DNA of 64,000 bases, from positions 13,654,036 to 13,718,035 of the forward strand of contig JAQNBH010000015.1 of NCBI GenBank assembly GCA_028752905.1, in the 5' to 3' direction. The stretch's first letter is position 1, and the number at the start of each line of letters is the position of its first letter. Below are positions 46,247 to 63,431 of this stretch, piece by piece. Below the pieces are notes generated by a model. It saw only the letters and a list, made by a program, of their open reading frames with translations. It ran no database searches and was not told the origin of the DNA. Position numbers and translations under genes: made by a program. This stretch comes from Cladorhizidae sp. MBARI D1340-BT2. Its lineage: Eukaryota; Porifera; Demospongiae; Poecilosclerida; Cladorhizidae.

Positions 46247-47337
46247 AACTTGAAATTTGCACTTTTTTAATTTTATTATTATTTTTTTATTTTATTATTA
46301 ATTCTTATCAAAAACATGAGCCACACAAAATAAATTCAACAAGTGTCCACAACCACCCGTAACCACAAGGTCGAAATATCATGACCTCACCAATTTATGT
46401 AAGATTTAGTGCCAACTTTGGGTGCATGTAATGTTACATTGTTTATACCTAGACCACAAGTTTGTTGCCAAAATGAAGGGAGGGATTTTCTTTGTGAGGC
46501 ATTAATGACATAGTTGTTTGGGGCATTTAAAATATGTTGAAGTTGTATAGCAGTTGGCAATGCATCGTATTCAATTTATAACAAGCTAGCCTGCTTAGTT
46601 ATTTTAACTCAACTTTTAGCTCAGGTGCCATGCAGATGGTCGTGTGAACCAGACCTTCCCCCCCCCCCTGCATTATATTTTTCAAGGAGGGTCAGAAAAA
46701 GAAAAAACTAGATTTCAGCTTGAACCTCAATGCTTGTGGTCTGTGCCATCTGTCCTTAGGCTGAGTAATTCATTTCTTTATGTACGTTTAGAGACAGATT
46801 CACTGAAAAATAATTTTTATCCTTGTGCTAATGCCCCATTTTTCTCTGTAAATGTTAGATATGTTGATGGTTTACCACTCCTCGTGAATCATCAATGCGT
46901 GCCCACACACACACACACACACACACACACAAGCCTGTGCAGAGTCTCAGCATGATTTTTGCTATTTAGTTTAGCTAAACCTATGAAAATAGATCTCTGC
47001 GAGATATTGGGATTGTTGATTCCTTTTCTCAGCTTGTATCCTGATCGTCGAATCAAGTCAGATGACAAAGGACGGGACATGGGGGTTGTTGGGTCCGTAT
47101 CGCTCCTTCAAAATGTCACTCTCACCTCCCAGCCCATCTCAAGCATGGACTGGAGCCCGGACAAGGTAACAAATTCCCTGGGCTTTTAATTTGAATATCT
47201 TGATATATAATATGGTATCATCTTGAGAAGTTCCTTGTGACTTTTTGCGTTTCATGTTGCAGGAAGGTTTGTTGGCTTGCTGCTCATTTGATCAAGCTGT
47301 CCGCGTGTGCATCGTTACCAAGCTAAACACTGTGTAG
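31626..47337 (+). CDS. DNAAF10: DNAAF10/WDR92-type WD40 protein, C-terminal exons (5' part not found)
   Basis: Four exons join in frame (31626-31760, 42039-42139, 47033-47165, 47263-47337) to give about 147 residues, against about 357 for the whole human protein. The human family member is an adaptor with a seven-bladed propeller that works with the R2TP co-chaperone in pre-assembling axonemal dynein arms in the cytoplasm (established for the family). Diagnostic stretches are [87 protein letters not shown] and the C-terminal IVTKLN. All junctions are GT-AG; the Tyr codon at 42138-42139/47033 is split across an intron. The upstream propeller blades were not found between 1 and 31 kb. They may lie outside the window, be too diverged for me to see, or be lost. 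An AATAAA at 48267-48272 is a possible distant polyadenylation signal. The frame is intact in what is visible. Confidence 0.93.
31761..32147. other. Intron start, nothing further
   Basis: Unique intron sequence with G-rich patches near 32004-32030; nothing recognised. Confidence 0.5.
32148..32410. mobile_element. Hairpin MITE, copy D (complete)
   Basis: Left end CAATGAACTCTTAGTTTACA, then the CACCTTCTCAATAATCAACG arm and the CTCGACG block. The centre has four short TTCATCAGGAATAATGCTCT-type units, then the mirrored arm down to AATTATAATG. The right half, plus strand, carries the best hammerhead-like core in the window (32320-32368). Confidence 0.88.
32320..32368 (+). ncRNA. Hammerhead-ribozyme-like motif
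   Basis: CTGATGA at 32327-32333, then GGCTAG/CTAGTC (32335-32340 and 32346-32351) forming a 6-bp stem II with one G-T pair and an AGCAT loop. GAAA follows at 32352-32355, then C, G and TC (32356-32359) as a self-complementary ACGT stem III ending in a GTC cleavage triplet. GAGTGA (32360-32365) pairs with TTATTC (32321-32326) as stem I. A (32334) between the CTGATGA box and stem II is unpaired, which departs from the canonical core. The minimal stem III would work only as a dimer, as proposed for retroelement-borne hammerheads (family knowledge from memory). Activity is untested. Confidence 0.5.
32411..34451. other. Intronic unique sequence
   Basis: Intron of DNAAF10. It contains a 14-G run at 33630-33643 and AT-rich stretches; no exon or element is recognised. 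Confidence 0.45.
34453..34537. repeat. Short perfect inverted repeat, dispersed family
   Basis: ACCCTTTACCATTTAAAATC at 34453-34472 is perfectly mirrored at 34518-34537, with a 45-bp centre. Half-copies with the same context, (A)CCCTTTACC preceded by a CCACAA-CA-TTTGAT-like string, occur at about 38295 and 39709. This looks like a small MITE family. Confidence 0.8.
34672..34866. repeat. 45-bp minisatellite, about 4 copies
   Basis: Units contain GTGCTGAGCTACATTTCCAT, TGCAGTTCCTCACATCCCCC and ACACT. It lies in the DNAAF10 intron. Confidence 0.9.
34867..34950. repeat. Imperfect inverted repeat (hairpin)
   Basis: GACAACTCCTTGACCCTTAA (34867-34886) with CTTTCTCTTT after it faces AAAGAGAGTT (34921-34930) and AATGATCAAGGAGTTGTC (34931-34948). 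The arms are about 28-30 bp and differ by small indels. It starts inside the last unit of the adjacent 45-bp array. Confidence 0.8.
34951..35286. other. Intronic unique sequence
   Basis: Short unique segment of the DNAAF10 intron; nothing recognised. Confidence 0.5.
35287..36463. repeat. 66-69-bp minisatellite, about 17 copies
   Basis: Units contain TTGTTGCTGGTGTTGACTGT, ACCCGTGCAGGGTCAGCTAC and AGCCTCCTATATCAACACATGCTGT (written in two pieces). Variants add three bases (GACTTG, TGTCTTG). Each unit contains a CCCGTGCAG-G acceptor-like site, and the GGGTCAGCTACAGCCTCC part is nearly repeated at the start of the 42-bp array at 38574. Confidence 0.92.
36464..36924. other. Intronic unique sequence
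   Basis: Unique sequence between two arrays; nothing recognised. Confidence 0.5.
36925..37849. repeat. 41-bp minisatellite, about 22 copies
   Basis: Units contain CTCCCACCTACCAGCATGCA, TGGGCTAGAGTAAGCTATGA and C. CTCCCACC/CTGCCACC and GCATGCAT/GCATGCAC variants recur in similar order, and a degenerate C-rich unit sits at about 37530-37560. Confidence 0.92.
37850..38573. other. Intronic unique sequence
   Basis: Contains a (CA)n run at 38021-38036, a half-copy of the CCCTTTACC dispersed repeat at about 38295 and a (TTA)n run near 38490-38520. Confidence 0.5.
38574..39125 (+). repeat. 42-bp minisatellite, about 13 copies
   Basis: Units contain CTTCAAGGGCTTAGCAAGAG, TTGCACAGGAGAACTAAAGA and TC. 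As 42 is a multiple of three, a frame of about 158 codons ([14 protein letters not shown] units) stays open. A lone related piece occurs at about 49612-49655. Confidence 0.9.
39126..41050. other. Intronic sequence with MITE half-copy
   Basis: Holds G-runs at 39436-39449 and 39592-39608, a (CA)n patch at 40288-40330 and a CCCTTTACC half-repeat at 39709. A right-hand MITE half-copy (CTGATGAAGGCTAGAGCATG to TTGATTATTGAGAAGG) lies at about 40970-41055. No exon is seen. Confidence 0.5.
41051..41875. repeat. 39-bp minisatellite, about 20 copies
   Basis: Units contain CTCACACAACTAATAGGGTT, CCACTATATTTGGTGGCCT. Several units have an extra TATA (CTATATATATTTGG). The first two units (41051-41138) are diverged. 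Confidence 0.92.
42039..42139 (+). CDS. DNAAF10: DNAAF10 exon
   Basis: 33 codons plus two bases. It encodes [20 protein letters not shown] and then [13 protein letters not shown], after TTCTCCTACAG and before GTAATG. It is one propeller blade, ending in the LHLWK strand conserved in the human protein. Confidence 0.95.
42268..42311. repeat. (ATT)n microsatellite
   Basis: A long perfect ATT run immediately left of a MITE copy; a second (TTA)n run lies at about 42548-42592 on its right. Confidence 0.9.
42317..42475. mobile_element. Hairpin MITE, copy F (complete, small)
   Basis: Left arm AACATTAAAATCACC, then TCAATAATCAACTTTC and a TTCACTCGACGTTTCGACTA block. The centre has CATCAGGATTAA twice, followed by the mirrored arm. 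The minus strand of the left half keeps the hammerhead-like core with a perfectly paired stem II (GACTAG/CTAGTC). The right half lacks the CTGATGA box. Confidence 0.88.
42476..42964. other. Intronic, low-complexity start
   Basis: AT-rich TTTAAT and (TTA)n repeats, then unique sequence; no exon. Confidence 0.5.
42965..44119. repeat. 36-bp minisatellite, about 32 copies
   Basis: Units contain GATTGTGGTAGAAGGATTAG, CTATAAGAGTACCCCT with TGTAAAAGTATCCCT variants. Being 12 codons long and stop-poor, it leaves frames of 400, 343 and 280 codons open ([24 protein letters not shown] and [12 protein letters not shown] units). No start context, splice support or sequence bias favours one frame, so I call it a repeat. 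It lies in the DNAAF10 intron. Confidence 0.93.
44120..47032. other. Intronic unique sequence
   Basis: Starts with a 17-C run (44136-44152). Contains a (TA)n tract at about 46217-46240 and a (CA)n tract at 46903-46931. An open 131-codon minus-strand stretch (45867-46262) matches no family I know and overlaps the TA tract. A GGGAGCAAAGGCTGA-containing stretch near 45785-45855 resembles one at 47555-47640. Confidence 0.5.
47033..47165 (+). CDS. DNAAF10: DNAAF10 exon
   Basis: One base completing a split Tyr codon plus 44 codons: [44 protein letters not shown]. Flanked by TTTTCTCAG and GTAACA. Confidence 0.95.
47263..47337 (+). CDS. DNAAF10: DNAAF10 last exon with stop
   Basis: [20 protein letters not shown] then LNTV and a TAG stop at 47335-47337. 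It follows CATGTTGCAG. The ending IVTKLN plus two residues matches the human C-terminus closely. Confidence 0.95.
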   Translation, partial: EGLLACCSFDQAVRVCIVTKLNTV

Positions 47338-48983
47338 GCTAATACCCACATGTTTTAGTTAAATGTTACACTGTCATGTATTGTTATATATTTCCTGTTG
47401 AACATCCTTGCAGATGTATGTTGTTGTTGTTCTTGTTTGTTTGTTTCATTTTTGTCTTGGCACCATAATACTAAGACCATTGGAGGCATCTACCTCTCTA
47501 TGATACATCTGGTGCTCCTCCAAGTGTGCATGCGCAAACAGCACTTGGCGTTGGGAGAGGTGGAGGAACAAATGAAATTAAAAAGTGTGAGGGAGTCCAG
47601 TGAGTCCAGACCAGTGGGAGCAAAGGCTGACATGAGGGGATTTCAGAAACTAGGCAAATTGATTTTCAGTTGGTGCACACAGCATACTTTTGGCAGTAGT
47701 GTGAGACCAAGTCGGTCAGATTTTTTTCGTGTCTAGAAATCCTTGCAGTAGTGCAATAATAATGAGGGTACACTTGACTCTTAGTTAAGTGCTTGGCCTT
47801 TCTATATAAGAGATCTAGAGAATACAATGTAGCATGTTAGTAATCCCTTGTTCTGGCTAAGCTGAAGAGGAGGACTACAGTGCCAAGCCCTTGTCAGCTT
47901 AAATACTGCTCTTGAGTCGAACTATTAGCAGTTAGCAAAAGTGCTTGATCAAAGTGGTTAAATACAAGGAGCCCAAGGGTATCAGGTAACACATTGGATT
48001 TGAAACTTGCATGCTGAATGACTACAACAATAACGCTAACATTAGATGAGGTTATAAGTCTGTGCCCAGTGTTAGCTAACATTAATGAGGTTATAAGTCT
48101 GTGCCCAGTGTTAGCTAACATTAATGAGGTTATAATTCTGTGCCCAGTGTTAGCTAACATTAATGAGGTTATAAGTCTGTGCCCAGTGTTAGCATATCAC
48201 ACTGCCATGAGCTGTTTCAGCAAATTTCTACGAATTGACGTCTCTCCACCAGAGAAGTGTTGCCCTAATAAAATCTTTTATCAACTTGCTGAGCCATTGG
48301 CATCCAGATGGCAGTGATCTATCTCGTGCAAAGCAGTGTTTGTGTTCAATGAATATGTTGCATACACACTGTGGAATACATAAAGTGAGTGCTCTGTGCA
48401 AATTTCTCCCCAATGAAGACTGAATAGTGTGTATAGAAAACTTGTGCATAGCTACACTGCTCTTCCCATTTGCTGTGTGTCTGTATCGGAAGTTAATTTG
48501 TATGTATGTATTGGGTAGTGTAATGTCAAACCCAAAGATCACTGCCGTGTTGTATTTTTGGAAACTAGTCCTCGAGATCCTGAGCAACAGCACCGTCTAC
48601 ATCTGCATAAAGAGCAGGAAATCCGTGAACAGTGCCAATACGGTGGAAGCACTTGGAAATGAGCAGCTGCAAGTGGACATGCAAGGAGATGAGGAAGGAA
48701 AGAACAGTGTATTCATACTACACTTGGTTATCTCTTTTGGAGCCTGAGCAGAGTGGTGTTGCAGATGCAGCAATGCTAAGATAAAATGGATATGCCAGGA
48801 GAGAGCACATAAATATATTTATAAGCTATATACACTGCAGGGACTTTTTCTTGTTATGGTAATGATACTATAATTATGTTAAGAGCAAAGGGGCCATAAC
48901 TTAGTCTTCATTGCTCTAAACAAGACCAAAAATCCCAACAAAAATAGTATTTGTTAAGGATAAAAACAATGTACCCATACAAA
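47338..48983. other. 3' flank of DNAAF10, small array
   Basis: Probable 3' UTR then intergenic sequence. It includes four copies of a 39-bp unit (AATGAGGTTATAAGTCTGTG, CCCAGTGTTAGCTAACATT) at 48048-48193. No further exon is seen. Confidence 0.5.
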
Positions 48984-49808
48984 CATGAGAGTCTTAGCAT
49001 CTCATTATTCCTGATGAAGGCTAGAGTATATATCTAGTCGAAATGTCGAGAGAGTAAAAATTCAAGGTGATGATTGGGAAGGTCATTGTAATTTTGTTAT
49101 GTCAACTGAGAGTTCGTTGAGAGCTTTTATTGGCTTTATTAATCTTAATGTTTGTCAGCGGTGATGTGGCAGATGCAGCGATGGTGGAGGGGTGGAATGC
49201 TCAAAGTGATTACATCAAGAGTTTGAAATGACTTGTAAAGCATATGAGCTAGCTCATTTGACACCTCAAATTGTATATTTCTAGCAACAATATTTACCAA
49301 TGCTAACATTATATTATATTCTATGATTTTACAATAATATATGCATGCATGGTTATTTTCCCCAATGCGGAACATTTATATATAGCCGCCGCACCTGGAT
49401 GGTCAGCTAGGATAGTGTTGGGAGCTGTTACAGTCCAACAGTTTTAACATTGAGAGTTACACCAGTTGACTATTTTCTCGAGTAAGAGCTAACATGACTC
49501 TAGCCAGTATGAGTCCTAAACATTTGAAAATGCGTACTTTCCTTGTTTGTATACAAGTTAGAACACATCACGTCTTGTTAATGTTGAGTCAGCTTCTTGG
49601 TTAATTAAAGTCCCTTCAAGGACTTGGCAACTGTTGACTAAACAGTTGCACAGGATATATAGCTCCGGAACTAACAATTGTTACTACAACAGTATGTATA
49701 TAATTACAATGACCTTCTCAATAATCAACTTGGAATTTTCTCTCTCATCGTTTTGACTAGATGCTCTAGCTTTCATCAGGAATAATGAGATGCTAAGACC
49801 CAAGAGCT
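48984..49808. mobile_element. Composite inverted-repeat unit of two MITE halves
   Basis: A right-hand half (TCTTAGCATCTCATTATTCC, then CTGATGAAGGCTAG and on to AAGGTCATTGTAAT, 48992-49096) and a left-hand half (TACAATGACCTTCTCAATAA, then GCTTTCATCAGGAATAATGA and GATGCTAAGACC, 49706-49802) are mirror images about 110 bp long. They flank roughly 600 bp of unique sequence. The mirrored part extends past the usual MITE centre into TCTTAGCATCTC. The two halves therefore came from one hairpin turned inside out, or form the terminal repeats of a larger element. Confidence 0.7.
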
Positions 49809-51900
49809 TGTTATACCGTAGCTAGCTATCCACCATGTGATACAAACCACACCCTGGCACATGTGACCGTGTGTGGCAAAAATGTGATATAACACCAAAA
49901 CAACAATACAATAAATAATGATAAAGACGAGCTAAACATTAACAAATAACCAGGGGGGGGAGGGATACAAAATAATTATGGTGGTTGTGGTGGCCACCCA
50001 GCTGCCAAGTAAATCCATTCCACAATCTCAATTAACTGCTCACTTTAGTGCTAGGCGATGTGTAATGCCTCCTTCTGGTCTAAGATGGTGGCTTCCTCCC
50101 ACAAAATAGGATTATCCTTGTCCCATGCATGTTCAGTATTGCAGACTTTTCTTCAGCACGTGTTTTACAGGCATCTTGGTGTTTAGTCTCCAGTCTTCTG
50201 TTAGTCCCTATCAGTATGTAGTACTTCCCATAGCTGCAAGGGACGAGGTACACAACACATGAGTGCACACTGGTTGGTAATTCAATCAATCCTTCACTCT
50301 GCTCAGTTGTGCCGTCAGAGTTCTTCCTTTTCTGAAAATGACTCGGATGTTATTTTTTGTATATATATACATGTAGCTAGAAATAATATTATAATTACTG
50401 ATAACTAGAAATGTGACTTAGCAATGTTGAGCAGCTTTGTTGGAGTTCCTCAGTTTATTACTGATACAAGTAAACTGATACAAGTGAACTGTGAAATTTT
50501 CTTGAAGAGAATGAGAAAATCTGTTGAATTTTAAAAAACATGGAAGATGCCAACATAAAAAGACTTCTTGAGTCAAGAACAATAACAAAAACCCAGCAAA
50601 TTCTACTGCTAATTGGCACAGAAGATGCGAAAAATGGGCTCAGCATTATGATTCTACTAAGATTACTTCTATATACACCAGCATGCCGTATTCTACTTGT
50701 AAACGTTAAAAAAATTGCACTCGGCTTCGCGAATTGGATTTGATTCCATGTGATTGACATTACCACCAACAATAATTAACTATGGTATATTATAGAAATT
50801 ACTATAGCCCAAAGTGCCCAGAATATCTGTCCGCCTTCCTCACCTCTGCCTGGGCAGGTACTTCTCCAACACCACTAGGAGGGTGTGCAGGTGTCAAGGC
50901 AGGTTGCATCCCATACCATACTAGCAGACAGCCATTCTCACGGAATCATCATCACACCATCAGGTCTCTTTCAATCTGTTCTGCTTGAGCCCAGGGGTTC
51001 CAAATGTGAGGAAACCTTAGCAGAGACTAACACCCTGTGTATGATGTCCTTAATTTCCGCATGTCAGTGGTGACGTCCCTCACTCGAAGGACAACTGAGG
51101 CTATGAAGAGCCAGACCCCCCCCCCCCCCCAACTTCTAACCCACAATTGTGGCAAGGATGTGGCTTATACAAGGTGGATGGCGTGGATACCAACCAGCAT
51201 TTCTGCCGTGTCTCAAGAGAGACCGAGGGAGGAAATGGGGAGAACATTCAGCCAGGTGCCAGATTCCTTGGCTGAAGCAACCAGAAAGCGTGCTGTGGAG
51301 CACCTGGGGCAACAGCTAGAAGATCATCTGCAACAGTTACGTTGATCCCAGGCCTTCCAATGACATGCTGCTTGACCCAAAGGAGAAGGCACATCCAAAC
51401 CCTCGGACCAAGATTCTACTACAACATTGACATGGGACAGGGGTGAAGTTGAGAATCGTGATGGAAGGATTGATGACAAGGTCAGAAAAGGCCGTGGCCG
51501 ATGACAAAAAGGTACTCAAGATCTCCTGATTCTGGCAGAGATGCTTGGGCCCTGGCTTGGCACTCTTCAGTGAGGTGGATGTCGGTAATGTCGCTAATTA
51601 TTGACCTCAGCAGCTCATCGGAGTCCAAGGGAGGGTGAAAGGAGGTGAAGTTCTGAGGAGGTAGGGATGGCGAATGAGTGACAGTAGGAGAAGAGCATCT
51701 TGGCTGAAAGTCATTCTCCCATAATCTTCAGCTGCTGAATCTTATTTTGGATCGAGATAGAGACTGAGGATGTATCGCCACCAATAGAAGAGCCAAGCAG
51801 ATCGGCATTAGCTGGAGTGATCTCATGAGCACCACTGAGGATGGAATTCATGTGCTCGGGTCTTCGCAAATCACCTAGGATTACCTTTTATTACTTAACT
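49809..51900. other. Intergenic, nothing firm
   Basis: Contains a 15-C run at 51116-51130 and open segments of about 100 codons on both strands (50458-50772, 51037-51345) that I cannot assign. The CCCAGGGGTTCCAAATGTGA stretch (about 50990) loosely resembles 54345-54380, suggesting unrecognised dispersed repeats. Confidence 0.4.
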
Positions 51901-52299
51901 TAGTTAACGTTTATTTATCATCATCGTCGTCATTGTTGCCGGTAATTGTAAGTAAAAATAAGTTTATTATATCGGGAACAACGATGGTGATTATGAAAAA
52001 TGGCTGACATGTGGTGTTGAGAATCGTGTCTGTAGTGTTCAAAAGAATTGTACGGCAAGAGTATTTTATGCAAAGGAGTATATATGTCAGGGATGGTACC
52101 ATCGACTATGTGCACTTGATGGTCGACAAGTTTTAAAGGCTGGGGGAGTCCCCGGAGAAATGGGTACGCGGAAGTTGTGCTGTACACAAGGCAGAGCAGG
52201 ATATTAAAAGGGCAGTCGGGAGGTGGTGGTTGATGTAGGGAAAAGTGAATCTGAAAGGAAAGTCATTGACACGCAGCTTGGTCAGGTGGAGGAGGCTGC

Positions 52300-54150
52300 A
52301 GCTAGAGAAGGTTTGGCTAACTTAAGGAAAGCTGCAGGAGTGGATGCCATAAAAGTAGCTGTTACTTTGAATGGTATATGATAATAATGAGTTGGAAGAG
52401 TGTGTAAGGGATAGATATAGAGAGGAGAGAGAGAGAAAAGATGCTAAGGATACAAATATAACCAATACCTTAAAAGCCTTGAAGAAAGATGTTTTGGGAC
52501 AGCTTGCTCCAAGAGAGAGCAAGGGGGGGTTTATAAACCAACAAGCGATCATGTAACAGTTGCCAGAGGTGAGGAAGTTGCTGCTTCATCTGGTGCAGAG
52601 GATAGAGGATCTAGAGAACTCAGTAAGCCATAAGGACTAAAGGTCAGGAGTGTTGAGTAGGAAACTTCAATTGTTGGAGGAGGCACAAGGTCAAATGAAG
52701 AGGAAGGAGAGTGTAGAAGATATGATGAGTTTGAAGAAGAATGTAAGAGATATGAGGTTGAAGGAAAATGTAGTGGTGGAGAAGAAGAAGAAACGCAGCC
52801 AGAAACAAGGTCAAGGCAGGAAGACCAGGATGAGGAAAAATGTGAAAACCTGGAGCATTCATCCTGTGTGGGGGTGCACACAAGCATACACAAGGTCAGT
52901 ACACAGCAGAACAGCAATGACCTAATAGGAGAACCTAGGGGGGAGAAGGAAATGGGGAGCAGGACACCCAGGAATACAACTGCAATGGCGAAGAAACACA
53001 AAGAAGTACCAGGGATGGACAAAACACTATTATCGTTATCGTCCCCACAGAAAGACCCGAATATTGGAAATAAAGAAAAACAGCCAGGCCCAGGACGGAC
53101 CAGATTGCCCGGGGAGCCAAGCCAGGCCCAGGCAGGGCCAGATTGCCTGGGGAGCCAAATCAGATGAGTTGTACAAATGTGGTTGGGGTGGGTAGGGAGG
53201 CTAAAGTGGGAGTGGTGGAGGAAAGGGGGCGTTGCGAGTGGGGTTTGTTAATTGTAGGGGTTGGTGGTGGAGGAAAGGGGGCGTTGAGAGTGGGGTTTGT
53301 TAATTGTAGGGGTTGGTGGTCGAGGGAAGTGAATTTTAAGTTGACGCTGAGAGAGATGAAGTTGGATATTCTAGGGTTGGCCAAGACGTTCGCAGAAAGA
53401 GGTGTGTGTAGTAGGGTATGAATGGTATGGTAGAAATAGGGAGGTCTATATATAGGCGGGCAAGTGATGGTGTAGGGATACTGGTAGATAAGACACTGAA
53501 GTCACGGATGCTAGGTGGACAAGGGGAGGGTGTAATGTGTGGGTGGAATGTGGAGTAGAGGGAGAGAAAAGTGGTGGTAGGCGTTGTTGATGTCCACCCA
53601 GAGGGGGTGAGAGTACAGGAGACGGAGATGCTTTTTGAGGACTACAATCATATATAGCGATGTTTGAAGGGAAAGGATATGAACTGATTCTGATGGGCGA
53701 TTTTAATGCAAGGATAGGTCTCGGGGAGGAAACACTCCCTAACAGCAACGACAGAAGGCTCCTCAACTTGGTGTTGCTTGGGGGGACTGGTTGTAGGGAA
53801 TACGATGAAGAACTGTGAGGTAAGGTGAATCTGGGAAGTAGGGGAGAAGAAATCGGTAATTGACTATCTATTGTTGTCGAGAAGTTCAACTGTGGGGAAG
53901 GTATGATTGAAGACTCTGAAAAGAATGATGTTGGTTCAGATCATAACCTACTGTGGTGTCAAGTGATGTCTGTGGGTATGGAGGAACGAGTGGAAACAGT
54001 AAGATTGAAATGGAATGTGGATGGTAGGCAAGACTGGATGGAGTACCAGCAGGCAGAGGAAGCATTTGCAGAATGGGGAGATCAGTTGAGGGGGTTAGAT
54101 CAAGAGCAAGGGTTCAATACATGTAACAAATAGTATATATCTGGGATGCA
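52300..54150 (+). pseudogene. Non-LTR retrotransposon fragment: APE-type endonuclease, degraded
   Basis: The first part (about 52370-53150) encodes Lys/Arg/Glu-rich peptides (for example RDRYREERERKDAKD, KKKKRSQKQGQGRKTRMRK) of the kind seen in the N-terminal regions of such elements. Then LREMKLDILGLAKT (about 53345-53385), GVGILVDKTLKS (about 53470-53505), YELILMGDFNARIG (about 53680-53716) and KNDVGSDHNLLWCQV (about 53920-53963) appear in different frames. GDFNAR and SDH are the Asp-Asn and Asp-His active-site motifs of apurinic/apyrimidinic-like endonucleases in LINE elements. No reverse transcriptase follows: similarity stops by about 54130 (TGACTGGATGGAGTACCAGC region). Frameshifts and stops separate the blocks, so it is a dead, 3'-truncated copy. 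Confidence 0.78.
53075..53162. repeat. Direct duplication inside the retroelement fragment
   Basis: CCAGGCCCAGGACGGACCAG and CCAGGCCCAGGCAGGGCCAG, each followed by ATTGCC-GGGGAGCCAA, are adjacent copies of about 43 bp. A second pair of about 60 bp (GGAAAGGGGGCGTTG to TTAATTGTAGGGGTTGGTGG) lies at 53218-53325. Confidence 0.85.
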
Positions 54151-55738
54151 TGGGTGTTGACAGCGGCAGAGAAAGGGTTTAGGGAAGAAGAAAATAACGA
54201 GGCAGCATTACCTCTCTGAGTTGTCACAGAGAGCCTCTGCAGTTGGCTCCTCTGGTGATGCTGTAGTCTTCTCCCTAGGTCCTTGATGCCCAAACAAGTA
54301 GCTTCCCTCTGACCATTTATCATCTCATCTGGCCCCTTTCTAGACCTTAGTAGCCCAATAGGCTCCAGATATGAAGGAATCCTATCAGAAACCGGATGAT
54401 GTGACTGTCACTTATACCACGTCTTGAATAATCTTGCTCAAACCACTAGTGCCAGGTCGACAATTTCTGTTCACAACGTGTCGCAAATTAGTGACCGAGG
54501 CCTACAGCAGCGCGGATGGCGTAGACCTTAGGAAGTGCATTTAAGCCAAGCACGGACTACAGAGGTTACTTTACTATCGTCGTGCTATAAATCTCTGGCC
54601 ACAGACTTTCATTCGCTCGCGCACACGCATTCTGTTTGCGTTAATAAGGCACATCCTGACAGAAATAAAATAACTGAACACTAATACGCCTAAAATATGT
54701 ACGCTATTGAAAAGAACTACTATTATTACATGTATTATAATAATAGCAGAGTGTCAGCTGTTCAAAGAGGGGAGGGGACCAAAGTTTTTTTCCATCATTA
54801 TCTTGCTATACAATTCCCCGCTACCAACTTCCCCCAATTCAGAACACATTCGCCCACCTCCTCCATCACTGCATCACTCATTCCCTCCACACCATTCCCC
54901 AGCAATGCCATCTTTCAATCCTTACCCATTCTTCTGTATTCATCAAGCCACTGTCCAACCCCTACAATTCTGGTATCTTAGCAGCCATCCCTCTCAAATT
55001 CCTCAACGTTACCAAGAAATGCCCACATTCTGCCCTGCTCTACTATCACACATTATGCATCTCTCATCGCTAATTATTCCACCTCTTTTCTTATCTCAAC
55101 CGGTCCTCAGTCTACAACAGCTATCTCACAACTTCCCACCCCTTAGCTATCTCACTTCCTGACTCTGCATGGACCTCACATACCCCCTCACAACTTCCTG
55201 AACTCTGCATGGACCTCATACCCCACCCCTGCACCACATTTTGCCAATTTGTAGAACTTCAGCGAGGTGTTATTATGCGATGTCAACTTAACTGGCACGT
55301 TTCAAATTACAGGGGGTTTAGTTTCGGTTGGAGTGTCCAAGGGCAAGGGGTTTGAAAAAAACACTTTTCACACGTGACTTCCACCTGACTGCGAGTTAGA
55401 CGTGACTTCGCGAATGTGAGACGAGACCTCGGATCTGAAGATGGTTGGGTGCGTTGCATCGTGCTCTTATGCTCCTCGGATATAGTGTTAAAGCCGGAAA
55501 GCCAGTCCATTAATGTGCAGCTTCGAAGACCCTACGGGTACTGCAACTTGAAACGCTGAGTTTTCTGGTCTATTTAAAGTGTGTTCCGTTTTGAGGTGGG
55601 TTGTTACTAGATACTAGATTAAGCTTGTTACTAGTTTTCTTACTACCCTTGTATTGTTCGCTAGTTAGTTAGGTAGCAGTACTAACTAGCTTACTGGTTT
55701 TGTCTACCGTCGTGTTTTCAGGTTCACCTAAGTCGGTA
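54151..55738. other. Intergenic and probable 5' region of the B56 gene
   Basis: The stretch 55310-55560 is richer in CG dinucleotides than the surroundings and may be the promoter or 5' leader. A pyrimidine tract and acceptor (GTGTTTTCAG at 55712-55721) precede the start codon, so a non-coding first exon is likely upstream. This is inference; no TATA box or transcript evidence is visible. Confidence 0.35.

Positions 55739-63431
<7,693 letters not shown>

Noticed and set aside
45867..46262. 131-codon minus-strand frame as a membrane protein gene
   Set aside because: Its start runs into a (TA)n tract translated as YIYIYI, and the Leu/Cys-rich remainder matches nothing I know.
52549..53022. 157-codon minus-strand frame
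   Set aside because: It is the complement of the Lys/Glu-rich part of the retroelement fragment; Ser/Leu-rich antisense without homology.
55439..55500. THAP-domain start (ATGGTTGGGTGCGTTGCATC, MVGCVASCSYA)
   Set aside because: A stop follows after 14 codons and no further zinc ligands or THAP core appear; more likely 5' region of the B56 gene.
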